Position numbers and translations under genes: made by a program. The notes below the pieces were generated by a model, which saw only the letters and a program-made list of their open reading frames with translations, made no database searches and was not told where the DNA came from. A stretch of DNA of 64,000 nucleotides. Origin: Chloroflexota bacterium (GTDB lineage: Bacteria > Chloroflexota > Anaerolineae > Caldilineales > Caldilineaceae). How positions within the stretch are numbered: the stretch's first letter is position 1; every line of letters starts with the position of its first letter. The stretch is taken from the NCBI GenBank assembly GCA_016861025.1, contig BOKO01000025.1:27232-91231 (forward strand), read 5' to 3'. Shown in pieces: positions 48,430 to 59,327 of this stretch.

Positions 48430-50343
48430 TCACACCTGTTGAGCGACCTGTCTTGTAGCCTCTAGCCTGCGCATGACATCCATCAGTTGGGCTTTCAAAT
48501 TGGTGCGACGACGCAGCCATTCGGTGTCGCCAATCTGCCCCAATGCATGTAGATCATCGATTTTGGCGATTTCTGCGATGAGTGACTCTTGGAGCGTCTT
48601 CAACTCCTGGTTTGTCGTCGTGCTGGCAATTGCGCCGCGTTGGATGGCGACGCCGGTTACGCCGAGCAGGGCAGCCGCCACTAGCGCCATCATCACCCAC
48701 GAAACCCATGCTTCCATCGGGGGGCCGATCTGCGCCAGTTGCGTCGTCGCGCCAGCCGACGCACCGCTGAGCATGCGCGGGTCGACGGCGTCGCGTTCCA
48801 ATAGCCCCTGGAGCTTGATTTCAATCGTCCCCGGTCCGAAATTACTCTGCCGCCAGATCTGATACTCCGATCCTTGAATGTTCTGTACGCTGTCAAAGGT
48901 CATCTCTGGCGCATCGACGCGCAGGTTGGGATAATTGGCGACAAGCGTCGAAAGCGAATCGGTGCGATAGAGCAGCTCCTGGCGCAGATCGTAGCTCGAA
49001 CCGCTAAATGGGATCGCGTACTGCACAATAATTTGCTGTGTACTGTCGCCCGGCAGCACCGGCATCGTGTCGTAAATGATGTTGCCCACGCGCCGGAATC
49101 GATTGCCCAACGCGCCATTCTGAAAAGTGATCTCCTGTGCATCAGGGGGGATGTCGATTCCAACAGTGACCGGTGTATCAACGCCATCCACCATGCGTCC
49201 GATGAAGGTGCGATCGCCTTGATTGCCGATCAAATAGATCTGCGCCAGAACCAAGGCTCCTGGCTGTGAATCGATAATCCAGTGTGCGCGGTTGATGCGG
49301 ATGTTTTCTGGGCTGTCGGTTGCGCCGTAGATCGTGATGGTTGCACTGGTTGCGCTGCGCTCAGGCGTCAAGCTAAGCATCGCGCTGCTGTAGCTCAGTC
49401 CGTCGGCGACCACCGAAGCCAGGTATACGAGATTCGGATCGACGGTCAGGTTCTCGAAGATAAAGGTGTTGTCTGCGCTCAGTGTGGTCGTAAACCTGGC
49501 GACCGGCTCGAACCCCATATATGCGTCGAGCAAGACGACCGAATCATCGATCGTTTGGACGCCCGAATCTGCGCCAAAAACAATTGTTCCGGTGATGACG
49601 CCGTTGCCCGGTCTCAGGGGCGATTGCCATGGCGGTGTATAGCTGAAGGTGCGGATATATTCAAGCGCAGCTTCCTGTTGTGCGCTCGACCAGTCGGCGC
49701 CGATTTCAGGGTGCGCTTCTTGCCAGCCAGCCTGCCATTCAGCCTGGCTGACGAAGGTGGTGTACCTCAGGTCGGTGAAATCGGGCAGATCGCCAGTTGC
49801 ATCGGGGCCATCGCCTGCACCACTTTCACCGTGACAGTTTGCACAACTTTGCGTGTACAATTCAGCGCCGGCGCGCGTCTCGGACTCTTTGGTGTGCAGG
49901 CTCCAGGCGAAGGCGACGGTGTTCCAAATTTCGCTGTCATCCAGTCGGTTCGACCAGGGCGGCATCAACTTTTCCAGTCTGCCAAACTTGGTCGTGTGAA
50001 AGAGCATCGCCGGGCTGAGCTCCCAAATAGCCGCTTTGTCGGCGAAGGCGGTCGCCGGATCGGGTAGATCGGCTGCCGTGGGCCCGTTGCCAAGTCCCTG
50101 CTCTCCGTGACAAGGAGCGCAGTTTTCCAGATAGCTGGCGCGGCCGGCCGCTGCAAAGGGCGGCGCCAACGGCGTGGTCACTTGCGCAGGATCGTAAGGC
50201 GGTGATTGACGGGCGCCCTGATCCTGGGCGTATAGGGGTGCAATCGATCCGAAAGATAGGATGATCGCAAACGAGAGAAGCGACAAGAGCGCCGCAATCA
50301 AAATTGAATAAAAGAAACGAGATAGTGAGCGGATAATCATCAT
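48430..50343 (-). CDS. dihaem cytochrome c with carboxypeptidase-like/Ig region and C-terminal membrane helix
   Basis: 637 aa. Signal ILIAALLSLLSFAIILSFGS, two class I cytochrome c domains (YLENCAPCHGEQGLGNGP, YTQSCANCHGESGAGDGP), then a long beta-rich region starting NGVITGTIVFGADSGVQTID with features of peptidase-regulatory-like domains. A membrane helix (WVSWVMMALVAAALLGVTGV) and a cytoplasmic coiled-coil tail (LKTLQESLIAEIAKIDDLHA) end it. First gene of the operon. ATG 50343 has no ribosome site. Upstream, 50485-50510 holds TACAATAGCCTACAATAGTC, a short direct repeat that might be a control site. Confidence 0.8.
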   Translation of the reverse strand: MMIIRSLSRFFYSILIAALLSLLSFAIILSFGSIAPLYAQDQGARQSPPYDPAQVTTPLAPPFAAAGRASYLENCAPCHGEQGLGNGPTAADLPDPATAFADKAAIWELSPAMLFHTTKFGRLEKLMPPWSNRLDDSEIWNTVAFAWSLHTKESETRAGAELYTQSCANCHGESGAGDGPDATGDLPDFTDLRYTTFVSQAEWQAGWQEAHPEIGADWSSAQQEAALEYIRTFSYTPPWQSPLRPGNGVITGTIVFGADSGVQTIDDSVVLLDAYMGFEPVARFTTTLSADNTFIFENLTVDPNLVYLASVVADGLSYSSAMLSLTPERSATSATITIYGATDSPENIRINRAHWIIDSQPGALVLAQIYLIGNQGDRTFIGRMVDGVDTPVTVGIDIPPDAQEITFQNGALGNRFRRVGNIIYDTMPVLPGDSTQQIIVQYAIPFSGSSYDLRQELLYRTDSLSTLVANYPNLRVDAPEMTFDSVQNIQGSEYQIWRQSNFGPGTIEIKLQGLLERDAVDPRMLSGASAGATTQLAQIGPPMEAWVSWVMMALVAAALLGVTGVAIQRGAIASTTTNQELKTLQESLIAEIAKIDDLHALGQIGDTEWLRRRTNLKAQLMDVMRRLEATRQVAQQV

Positions 50344-50579
50344 ATTTTACGAATCATAAATGAGCGCAGGTGAATATCTCTCCCGGCTCTTTTTTTGTGG
50401 TGTCTTCATAGCGATCTGTGGACGCTTCAACAACAAATATTCAACCACAATGAATCGCGGATGACCTCTGTGATATAGATTACAATAGCCTACAATAGTC
50501 TACAAACCAGGGTTTGTCACTGGCTAGATGGTTAGTATTTCAAACGAATTTTGTGGATTGAAGGTGCACAGCGCCCAAA

Positions 50580-50840
50580 TCAACCACCGCCGCGCAGAGT
50601 CTTCCAGTGGAGTCTCTCGAAAAGGGCGTCGAGGGTCTCCTGTTCACCAAAGAAAACGGTGGCGGCGCCGCCGACGCTCAACGAGCCGATGTGACGGCGC
50701 TCCGCCTGGCGCAACTCAGCGCGCCAGCCCTCGCCTTCGATCACATCCTCACCCACTTCACGACCGCCAAGTTGCGTCAGGTATTCCTTCATCAACCAAA
50801 GCGGGACGCCGTAGTAGTCGTGCTCGACGCGCACACGCAT
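50580..50840 (-). CDS. small protein paired with MoaD-like gene (possible DUF1952)
   Basis: 86 aa, starts MRVRVEHDYYGVPLWLMKEY and ends KTLRGGG. ATG at 50840 lies one base after the MoaD-like stop, and GGTGGTGGA just before serves as ribosome site. Small proteins of this type beside moaD are known in Thermus and Chloroflexota (DUF1952); I recognise it from context and general look only. The terminal triple glycine, like that of its neighbour, recalls ubiquitin-like sulphur carriers. Confidence 0.6.
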   Translation of the reverse strand: MRVRVEHDYYGVPLWLMKEYLTQLGGREVGEDVIEGEGWRAELRQAERRHIGSLSVGGAATVFFGEQETLDALFERLHWKTLRGGG

Positions 50841-50841
50841 G

Positions 50842-51117
50842 TCATCCACCACCAACCGGTGGGAAGATGCAAACATCGGCATTCTCTGGGATCGGCATGT
50901 CAAGGCCGCCAAGATAGCGCACATCGCGCCCGTTGAGGAAGATGTGAATATTTGTACGCAATTCGCCCTTGCTATCGAACAATTCGCGTTCCAACGCCGG
51001 CCAGCGCACCAACATTTCTTCGAGCATCTGGCGAAAGGTGTCGCCAGCGCCAACGCTTAGGCTGGCTTCTTTTCCGCCCACAATCGGGCGCAAAGTTGCG
51101 TAAACACGGACGTTCAT
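50842..51117 (-). CDS. MoaD/ThiS-family sulphur carrier protein
   Basis: 91 aa. Beta-grasp fold pattern: MNVRVYATLRPIVGGKEA, FRQMLEEMLVRWPALERELF, NIHIFLNGRDVRYLGG, and the C-terminal DVCIFPPVGGG whose last glycines would be thiocarboxylated. MoaD donates sulphur for molybdopterin; the three cofactor genes at 30.7-34.6 kb make that role likely, but ThiS-like or tRNA sulphur roles are not excluded. GGAG precedes ATG 51117. Confidence 0.85.
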   Translation of the reverse strand: MNVRVYATLRPIVGGKEASLSVGAGDTFRQMLEEMLVRWPALERELFDSKGELRTNIHIFLNGRDVRYLGGLDMPIPENADVCIFPPVGGG

Positions 51118-51311
51118 AGTGCCAATTCTCCATTTGAGCGCTGCTCTCCAAGCTGGAATCCGGTAGGTGTGCTAGTGTACCACAGTGGTTCGATGAAAGC
51201 GAGTGAGCAAGATCGCTCAGATCACTTCTCACTCGTTGGTTCTCACAGTCAGGACAGGAAGCGCCCCTCGACACACGGCGAATACGACACTGCGCGCCAA
51301 GTTGGCGCCAA

Positions 51312-53081
51312 TCATCCAGATTGCGCCTGACCTGACCAAAGCGCACGCAATTCCGGCGAAATTTCCAGCGTCTCGTCGAGTGCGCCTGCCGTTTCGACAC
51401 GACCATTCTTGAGCACAATCACCGTGTCAGCCAGCCGCAACACCGGGCGTCGATGTGACACGACCAGCAATGTCTGTTCGCGCGAGTGTGCGCCAGCCAC
51501 GCGTTCCCAAAGCTGTCGCTCCGTCTCTACGTCCAGCGCCGAAGAAAGGTCGTCGCACACCAGCAGCTCCGGCACGCGCACCAACATGCGCGCGGCGGCG
51601 GTGCGCTGCACCTGCCCGCCGGAAAGCCGCACTCCGCGCGGTCCCACCACCGTCTCTAGCCCAAGTTCGAGTGCAGTGAGGTCCGGTTCGAGCACGGCGC
51701 AGTGCAAGGCGTCGGTCAGGTCGAAGCGATTCTCTGGCAGACCGAGCATGATATTCTCGCGCAGGGTTGTGCTGAAGAGGCGCGGCGTCTGCGCAGTGTA
51801 GGCGCAGCGCGGCGGCTGGAACCACGTCGTCCGATCCGCCACGAGCTGCCCATTCCAACGAACTTCGCCAGCGTCGATCGGCAACAGCCCAAGCAGCGCG
51901 CGCAGCAACGTCGTCTTGCCGGCGCCGATCTGCCCGGTAATCACAGTGAACGAACCGCGCTCGATGCGCAGCGACACATCGCGCACCCCGCGACCGTTGG
52001 CGGCAAAGATCGCTGTCAGCCCGCGCACCTCCAACCGTTCAAGACGGTCGCCGGTTGTGCGCAGTGGCGCAGCAGGCAGCGGCGCAGGCGCGGTCTGGTA
52101 GGTCGGGTGATGCTCCGCCAGCTTCTGTGGCGCTTCGTCCGGCAGCAGCGCAGTCAACCTTTCGATGGCGACATCTTGCTGTTTAATGTCGCCCAGGAAG
52201 GCGCCGAGATAGCCGGGCAGGTCGGTCGTGAACCAGAGGAAGTAGACAAAAAGTGCAAAATCGCCGACGGTGAACGCTCCTGAGCTCATCGCCTGACCCG
52301 CCAAGAGCAGCATCATCCCCACGCCAAACGTCACCGCCGAGCGCCAGATCGTGTTCAACGACGCTTCGAGCATCCCCAGGCGTACAGCATCCTGGCGTCG
52401 CTCTGTGCTCAGTTTTTCCAGGTGATTGATGACTGGCTCGGCGGCGTCGGCGATTTTCACTGCCTGCACCGCGCCAAAGACCTCGTCGAGAAAGCCGACC
52501 ACCCGATCACTCGAACGCCCGGCGCGATGGCTGTAGCGCAGGTAGCGCCCCCACGCCGCCCGTCCGGCCACAAACGCCACCGCCAGCGGCAGAAAGACGA
52601 ACAGCGTGATGGTCAAATTAATGCTCGCCATGATGGCGACGGCAATGACAAACGCCAACACATTGCCCACCACATCGGGCAGCCAGAGCGGAAAATCAGC
52701 CACCTCCGCCACATCATCGCGATAACGGTTGACCGCCTCGCCCGCTGAAACCGGCGGCGCGGCCGCGCCTGGACGCCGCAAATGTGCAGCCATTAAGTTG
52801 CGCCGCAGCAGCGCGCCGACGCGATAGCGAAAGGTGCGCCCGGCCCACGTCTCGCCATACGCCGCAACCATGCGCGCCAGCCCGGCCGAAACGTAGAGTG
52901 CGATCAACGTCGCCACGCCAACCGTCGCCGGCGCTGCGCCGGTGAGTGAATCGAAGATCGCTTTTTCGATCAGCCCCGGCGCCACGCGCGCCGCCAAAAA
53001 GAAAATCTGCAACAGTGACTGCGCCACAAACAGCCCTGGCGCGTAGCGAATCAGCCGCCAGACGAACCACCAGGTGTTCAC
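51312..53081 (-). CDS. ABC exporter half-subunit with degenerate Walker B
   Basis: 589 aa: membrane domain (residues ~1-310) then NBD. Walker A VITGQIGAGKTTLLRALLG, signature LSGGQVQRTAAARML, Walker B ELLVCDDLSSALD in which Asp replaces the catalytic Glu, and a switch His in VVSHRRP. Such asymmetry is usual in heterodimeric exporters. GTG start at 53081 overlaps the TGA of the partner gene. Pairs with 53078-54907. Substrate unknown. Confidence 0.88.
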   Translation of the reverse strand: MNTWWFVWRLIRYAPGLFVAQSLLQIFFLAARVAPGLIEKAIFDSLTGAAPATVGVATLIALYVSAGLARMVAAYGETWAGRTFRYRVGALLRRNLMAAHLRRPGAAAPPVSAGEAVNRYRDDVAEVADFPLWLPDVVGNVLAFVIAVAIMASINLTITLFVFLPLAVAFVAGRAAWGRYLRYSHRAGRSSDRVVGFLDEVFGAVQAVKIADAAEPVINHLEKLSTERRQDAVRLGMLEASLNTIWRSAVTFGVGMMLLLAGQAMSSGAFTVGDFALFVYFLWFTTDLPGYLGAFLGDIKQQDVAIERLTALLPDEAPQKLAEHHPTYQTAPAPLPAAPLRTTGDRLERLEVRGLTAIFAANGRGVRDVSLRIERGSFTVITGQIGAGKTTLLRALLGLLPIDAGEVRWNGQLVADRTTWFQPPRCAYTAQTPRLFSTTLRENIMLGLPENRFDLTDALHCAVLEPDLTALELGLETVVGPRGVRLSGGQVQRTAAARMLVRVPELLVCDDLSSALDVETERQLWERVAGAHSREQTLLVVSHRRPVLRLADTVIVLKNGRVETAGALDETLEISPELRALWSGQAQSG

Positions 53082-54903
53082 GCCAGCACCTCCTCCATGC
53101 CGCTGCGCAGCAGGCGAGCGAAATGCGAGCTCGGATCAGCCGCCAACACAGCGCGAACGCCAGATTCGAGCACACGCCCGTCCGCCAGGATCACGATGTC
53201 GTCGGCGCGCTCGACGGTGTGCAGACGATGCGCCACAATCACGGCGGTGCGATTGTGCAGCAGCCGGTCGATGGCGCTTTCCAGCCGCGCCTCGGTGATC
53301 GGGTCGAGCCGCGACGTCGCCTCGTCGAGAATCACCAACCCCGGATCGCGCAGCAGCAACCGCGTGAACGCCAGCAACTGCGCCTCACCCGCCGAGAGTC
53401 CGCCGCCGCCCGGCGCCAGCACGGTGTCTAGTCCGTCGGGCATGACGCGCACCCAGTCGAGCAGCCCCAGCTCCGCCAGCGCCGTCTCGATGCGCGCGTC
53501 GTCGATAGTGGCGTCGAAAAAGGTGATGTTGTCGCGCAGCGTGGCGTGAAACAACTGCACATCCTGCGTGACGACGCCGACGCGTTGGCGCAGGTCGGCG
53601 AGCGCCACCGTGCGCAGGTCGACGCCGCCCAGCGCGATCCTACCTTCGCCAGGGTCGTAGAGTCGATAGAGCAGCCGAGTCAGCGTCGTCTTGCCGCTGC
53701 CGGTTCGCCCCAACACGCCGAGAATGCGGCCCGAGGACAGGGTTAGCGTGATGTCGTGGAGCGTGGGTGGTTGGGGAGATTGGAGCGTTGAGATTGGAGA
53801 TTGGAGATTGGGCGATTGGAGAGTGGCCGGGTCAGGGTTGACTGCCTCCTGGTTGACTGCCTGTTCGATGTCGGTGTAGGCGAAGGTAACGTGGTCAAGT
53901 TCCACGGCAAGCGGGCCGGCGGGCAGCGTCACTTGGCCGCCGCTCTGAAGCTGTGGCTGCTGGGTGAACAGCGCATCGACGCGGCGCACGCCGACGGTCG
54001 CCTGCTGCAGCACCTCGCCCTGGTTGCGCAGCTCTTCAAGCGGATCCGCCAGCATCCCGACATAGTAGACAAGCACGAACGCGGCGCCAATCGTCACCTG
54101 ACCGCTCGCATAGAGATAGGCGCCGATTGCCAGTCCCAGCGCATAGCCAGCCACGTAGAGGAAGTTGGTGGCGGCGTAGCCTAGCGCCTGCGCCATCCAG
54201 CCGCGCCGCGCCTTCTCGGTCAGGGCGCGCATGTAGCCGAAGAGCCGATAGAGCACATACGGCTCGGCGCCGACGCCGCGCAGGTCTTCGGTCCCGGCGT
54301 AGTGCTCCTCGATGAAGCCCATCTGATCACCCCACGCCTGCCGCGCTTCGTTCCAACGCTGCACGCCGATGTGCTGCACATAGACCAGCACCAGCCCGAC
54401 CACCACCGTGTAGACCACCAGCGCCACGCCTGCCAACGCACTGGTGCGCAGCACGATCACGAGAATCGCCGCAATCAGCAGTAGATTGGCGACCACGCGC
54501 ACCAGAAACTGCGAAAAGAACTCGCCCAGTGCGCTGACATCGCCGTCGACGCGTTCGATGAGCGCGCCGGGCGTGTGCGCCTTGTGAAAGGGTATGTCAA
54601 GCCGCAGCACATGGCGCAGCAGGTCAGCGCGCAGCGCGTTGGTGGCGCGCCAGCCCACATCCAGGCTGAGCGCCGTGTTTGCCAGCGTTAAGCCATGCTG
54701 CGCCAGCCCAACGCCCAGATAGACCAGCGCCGCCACAATCAGCGCAGGCGTGGCGCCGGTGCTCTGCGTCGTGTCGATGAAATAGCGCATCACCTGCGGG
54801 TTGAGCAGTTGCAGTCCGATCCCGGTCAGGATCAATAGCGACAGCAGCAGCACGCGCTGCCACTGCGGACGCAGAAACTTGATGAGGAAGCGCCAGTGCG
54901 TCG

Positions 54904-54907
<4 letters not shown>
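53078..54907 (-). CDS. ABC exporter half-subunit with intact catalytic Glu
   Basis: 609 aa. Membrane domain ~1-310; NBD with A-loop region VTFAYTD, Walker A VLGRTGSGKTTLTRLLYRL, signature LSAGEAQLLAFTRLL, Walker B LVILDEATSRLDP and VIVAHRLHT. Between the A-loop and Walker A, residues ~348-381 (LQSPNLQSPISTLQSP) are an in-frame heptamer-repeat insertion. The TTG start at 54907 overlaps the rimO stop (TTGA). It forms a heterodimer with the next gene product. Confidence 0.88.
53775..53830. repeat. heptamer repeats inside the ABC exporter gene
   Basis: GGGGAGATTGGAGCG, TTGAGATTGGAGATTGGAGA and TTGGGCGATTGGAGAG units, about seven heptamers in one orientation, read in frame as LQSPNLQSPIS on the minus strand. 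Confidence 0.88.
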
Positions 54908-56366
<1,459 letters not shown>

Positions 56367-56370
<4 letters not shown>

Positions 56371-57008
56371 AACTTGTCTTCGCTTTCCCATTCATCCAAA
56401 AACGCCGCCATCGCCCGGTAGCGCACCTGCGCAAGCTGGCGGGCGGGCGCCGTGTTCATGCTCTCCACCGTCTTGGCGAGCACCGTGCGCATGAATTTCT
56501 GCATGTCCTTGCGCCGTTCCGCCAGCGTCATGCCGTCGAACTGCCGCGTGCTGAGCTGATGCGCCATGACGCCGACGCCGAGCTTGGTCAGCTTGTCGGC
56601 ATCCCACAGCACGGCGCACTCGACCGGCGCCAGCGGCGCAGCGCCCACCGCGCGCGTCAACCCGACATGGCGGGCGATGGCATCGACGACAACAGCAATT
56701 TTCTCGGCTGGAAAATCAGTTTTTCGCAAGATTTGCTCCGCCTCGGCCGCGCCCGCCTTGCCGTGATTTGGCTCGCTCTTGCGGATGTCATGCAGCCACG
56801 CCGCCGCCTCGACGATGTCGCGGTCGGCGCCGCATTTGTCGGCAAGCCACACTGCCACCTGCACAACGCGCTGCACATGCTCCCAACGGTCGTTGAAGGG
56901 AATCGGCTCGTCCGGCGCCAGCGACAGCGCACGGCGGACTTCGACACTGGCGCGTTCAAATGCAAATTCACGGCACACCGCGCGCCAATGCGGCTCAATA
57001 TCGCTCAT
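56367..57008 (-). CDS. HD-domain hydrolase
   Basis: 213 aa. HD motif: DRWEHVQRVVQVAVWLADKC (first His), AAAWLHDIRKSE (HD pair), AIARHVGL and LWDADKLTKLGVG (last Asp). HD proteins are metal-dependent phosphohydrolases of nucleotides. ATG at 57008 overlaps the phosphoesterase stop (ATGA), and its stop overlaps rimO. Substrate unknown. Confidence 0.85.
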
Positions 57009-57658
57009 TCTCCAGGCTCCAGTTCCATAATGCGATATGGATAGACGTTGATCACTTCTGTGTCGAGATAGCGCGTCTGTGTGACGACATCGCGGCGGTA
57101 GAGGTGGATATGTCCGTGCAGCAGGTAACGCGGGCGAAACCACTTCATAAAGGTTAGAAAGCTCTTGAAGCCCTGATGTGGACGGTCAGGTTGGTCGTGG
57201 ATGCCCCACGGCGGCGAGTGTGCAACCAGCACGTCGAGATAACGACCATAGCGCATGCGATTTACGATTAGCTTTGGCGCCAGCTTCAAGATGTTGAACA
57301 GCATTTCTGTGTCAGTGTATTGAAAGCGCGGCGCATTGTTATAGCGGATCGATCCTTCTAGCCCGGCCAACAGCAGCGAATCTTGGCGCGCGGTGCACAT
57401 GTGCAGATTGACGGCGCCCATCGGTTCGCTCACAGCGCGCCAGTTATCGGCGCCGGCTCCGCTGTGGTATTCCACTTCGCGCGCATGGTTGCCATGCACA
57501 AAGTATGTGGGGCGCCCGGTCATCGTCATGATATAGTCCACGTAATAGTGTGGAAGATCGCCGCAACTGATCACCAGATCGATCTTGCCGATGTGTCGAT
57601 TGATTCCGGCGCTGTACAAGACCGGCTCCACCTTATCGCTGATCACCAGGGCGCGCAT
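57005..57658 (-). CDS. calcineurin-like metallophosphoesterase
   Basis: 217 aa. Motifs: MRALVISDKVEPVLYS (the usual DxH is degenerate, D-K-V), LVISCGDLPHYY (GD), YFVHGNHA (GNH), VLVAHSPPWG and LLHGHIHLYRR (GHxH). The first metal histidine seems missing, so activity may be altered. ATG 57658 is used because the predicted promoter at 57667-57695 would start RNA at about 57660, making the message leaderless. First gene of a five-gene overlapping operon. Confidence 0.82.
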   Translation of the reverse strand: MRALVISDKVEPVLYSAGINRHIGKIDLVISCGDLPHYYVDYIMTMTGRPTYFVHGNHAREVEYHSGAGADNWRAVSEPMGAVNLHMCTARQDSLLLAGLEGSIRYNNAPRFQYTDTEMLFNILKLAPKLIVNRMRYGRYLDVLVAHSPPWGIHDQPDRPHQGFKSFLTFMKWFRPRYLLHGHIHLYRRDVVTQTRYLDTEVINVYPYRIMELEPGE

Positions 57659-57666
57659 AGATGGGT

Positions 57667-57695
57667 ATTGTAGCATTGCCAAAAAGACAACCCAA
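57667..57695 (-). promoter_or_regulatory. promoter of the phosphoesterase-rimO-ABC operon
   Basis: On the minus strand TTGGGT (57695-57690), 17-bp spacer, TACAAT (57672-57667). The start would fall within two or three bases of the ATG at 57658, so a leaderless message is likely. Confidence 0.6.
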
Positions 57696-57908
57696 AAGGA
57701 AGGACGTAATTTTACGTAAGCAGTCGTGGCTTTTCAAAAACTTGAAGGGGAAATCGTGCGGCGCGATATCACGATGTGTCGTCCCCGTGCTCAGCCCACA
57801 ATTTTGCACCTGGCGCGAAATGTTGAGAAGATACAAGTTTACCAAGCAATAAACACGGGCAGTGGCGTCTCGCCCTCGCCCCTTTCACCACATCACAAGG
57901 AGCCTGCC

Positions 57909-58501
57909 ATGCCCTGGATTCGCGTCATTTCGCTGGAGGAAGCCACCGGTCTACTCAAGGCGCAGTATGAAGCTGCGCTCAAACGGGCGGGGCGCATTTG
58001 GAACATCGTCTCGATCATGAGCCAAAACCCGCGTGCGCTCAAGGCGTCGATGGACTTCTATGGCGCGCTGATGCATGGCGCGTCGCCACTCAGCCGCGGC
58101 CAACGCGAGATGCTGGCGACCGTCTTTCCGCCGCCAATCACTGCACCTATTGACGCCGCGCTCACGCGCACGACCTCCGTGCTGAGGTCGCCGATTTTGG
58201 CATCGACGCCGATGCAGCAGCCGACCACTTTGTGCATCTGATCGCCAGCGACTGGCGCCGCGCTGAGCTGGCTGCACCCGACCGCGCCTTGTGCGAGTTC
58301 GCCGAAAAGCTGACGCATACGCCGCACGCCATGACGCCCGCCGATCTCGACGCCTTGCGCACTCACGGCTTCGACGACCGCGCCATCCACGACGCTGTGC
58401 AGGTGATTGCCTACTTCAACTATATCAACCGCGTCGCCGATGCGTTGGGCGTCGAGCCGGAACACTTCGTGCGCGCCTGGGAACAGAGCGACGCCGGGTG
58501 A
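57909..58501 (+). CDS. AhpD-like peroxidase-related protein with CxxU candidate, -1 frame break
   Basis: Read with one -1 shift at GTCTTTCC (58122-58129), the gene gives 197 residues that fit the peroxidase-related carboxymuconolactone decarboxylase family: MPWIRVISLEEATGLLKAQY, PLSRGQREMLATV, then SAANHCTY, in-frame TGA at 58151-58153, RRAHAHDLRAEV, and VIAYFNYINRVADALGVEP. The family has CxxC there, so TGA replaces the second cysteine (residue 82). AhpD-like CxxU selenoproteins are known. The hairpin at 58171-58190 could be the SECIS. Without Sec insertion and a frame correction it is a pseudogene; a sequencing error is also possible. AAGGAG precedes the ATG. Confidence 0.65.
58171..58190 (+). 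promoter_or_regulatory. candidate bacterial SECIS hairpin
   Basis: CGACCTC (58171-58177) pairs perfectly with GAGGTCG (58184-58190), loop CGUGCU with a G in the first two positions. The loop starts 24 nt after the TGA, inside the 16-37 nt range described for bacterial SECIS elements. Confidence 0.5.
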
Positions 58502-58670
58502 GCGCTTCGGGGATTCTTCTGCGAAATTTGCGGATCAAATGGCGTCGAAATGGACAGTTTTACCAGCAGGTCTTGCCACTTATGCAGAATCGCCCGTCTG
58601 TTCTATACTCCTGAGTTATAGTCTTATGCGCTGCCACGCAACGCGCTGACCATTCACGAAAGGATGTGCG

Positions 58671-59315
58671 ATGAGCACGGATGTGACCAGTTTTCGCAAG
58701 GAATATCGCTTCGACCGGCTCTCGGAGGAGAACGCGGGTCACGACCCCTTTGATCTCTTCACTGCCTGGTTTCGCCTGGCGGGCGAGAGCAGCATCCACG
58801 AGCCGAATGCCATGGCGCTGGCGACGGCGACGCCTGAGGGACGACCTTCGCTGCGTATGGTGCTGCTCAAGGGCTATGATCGCAGTGGCTTCACCTTTTT
58901 CACGAACTATGAGAGCCGCAAAGGCCGCGAGCTGGCTGTCAACCCTTTCGCCGCCCTGCTCTTCTGGTGGGAGCCGCTCGAACGACAGGTGCGCATCGAG
59001 GGCGCGGTCGAAAAACTCTCCGCCGCCGAATCCGACGAATATTACTACAGCCGTCCGTTCGGCAGTCGGCTGGGTGCGTGGGTTTCGGCGCAAAGCCGGG
59101 TGATTCCCGACCGCACCGTGCTCGATCAGCGCTTCGCTGAGCTGCAGGCTGAATATAGCGACAGCCACCCCGATCGCCCGCCATTTTGGGGCGGCTACCG
59201 GCTGATCCCGGAGATGTTCGAGTTCTGGCAGGGCGGCCTCAATCGGCTGCACGACCGTCTGCGCTATCGACGCCAGCCCGACGGCGCCTGGCTGCGCGAG
59301 CGCCTGGCGCCGTGA
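58671..59315 (+). CDS. pdxH: pyridoxamine 5'-phosphate oxidase
   Basis: 214 aa, normal length. FMN enzyme that makes pyridoxal 5'-phosphate. Blocks: NAMALATATPEGRPSLRMVL, LKGYDRSGFTFFTNYESRKG, RQVRIEGAVEKLS, SRPFGSRLGAWVSAQS, WGGYRLIPEMFEFWQGGLNR and the C-terminal RLAP end. AAAGGATG precedes ATG 58671. The helicase gene follows after 12 nt. Confidence 0.95.
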   Translation: MSTDVTSFRKEYRFDRLSEENAGHDPFDLFTAWFRLAGESSIHEPNAMALATATPEGRPSLRMVLLKGYDRSGFTFFTNYESRKGRELAVNPFAALLFWWEPLERQVRIEGAVEKLSAAESDEYYYSRPFGSRLGAWVSAQSRVIPDRTVLDQRFAELQAEYSDSHPDRPPFWGGYRLIPEMFEFWQGGLNRLHDRLRYRRQPDGAWLRERLAP

Positions 59316-59327
59316 ACGATTTGCTCG

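Noticed and set aside
50485..50510. short direct repeat TACAATAGCC/TACAATAGTC as an operator of the cytochrome operon
   Set aside because: Only two imperfect copies, no promoter can be placed with confidence, so it is mentioned only under the first cytochrome gene.
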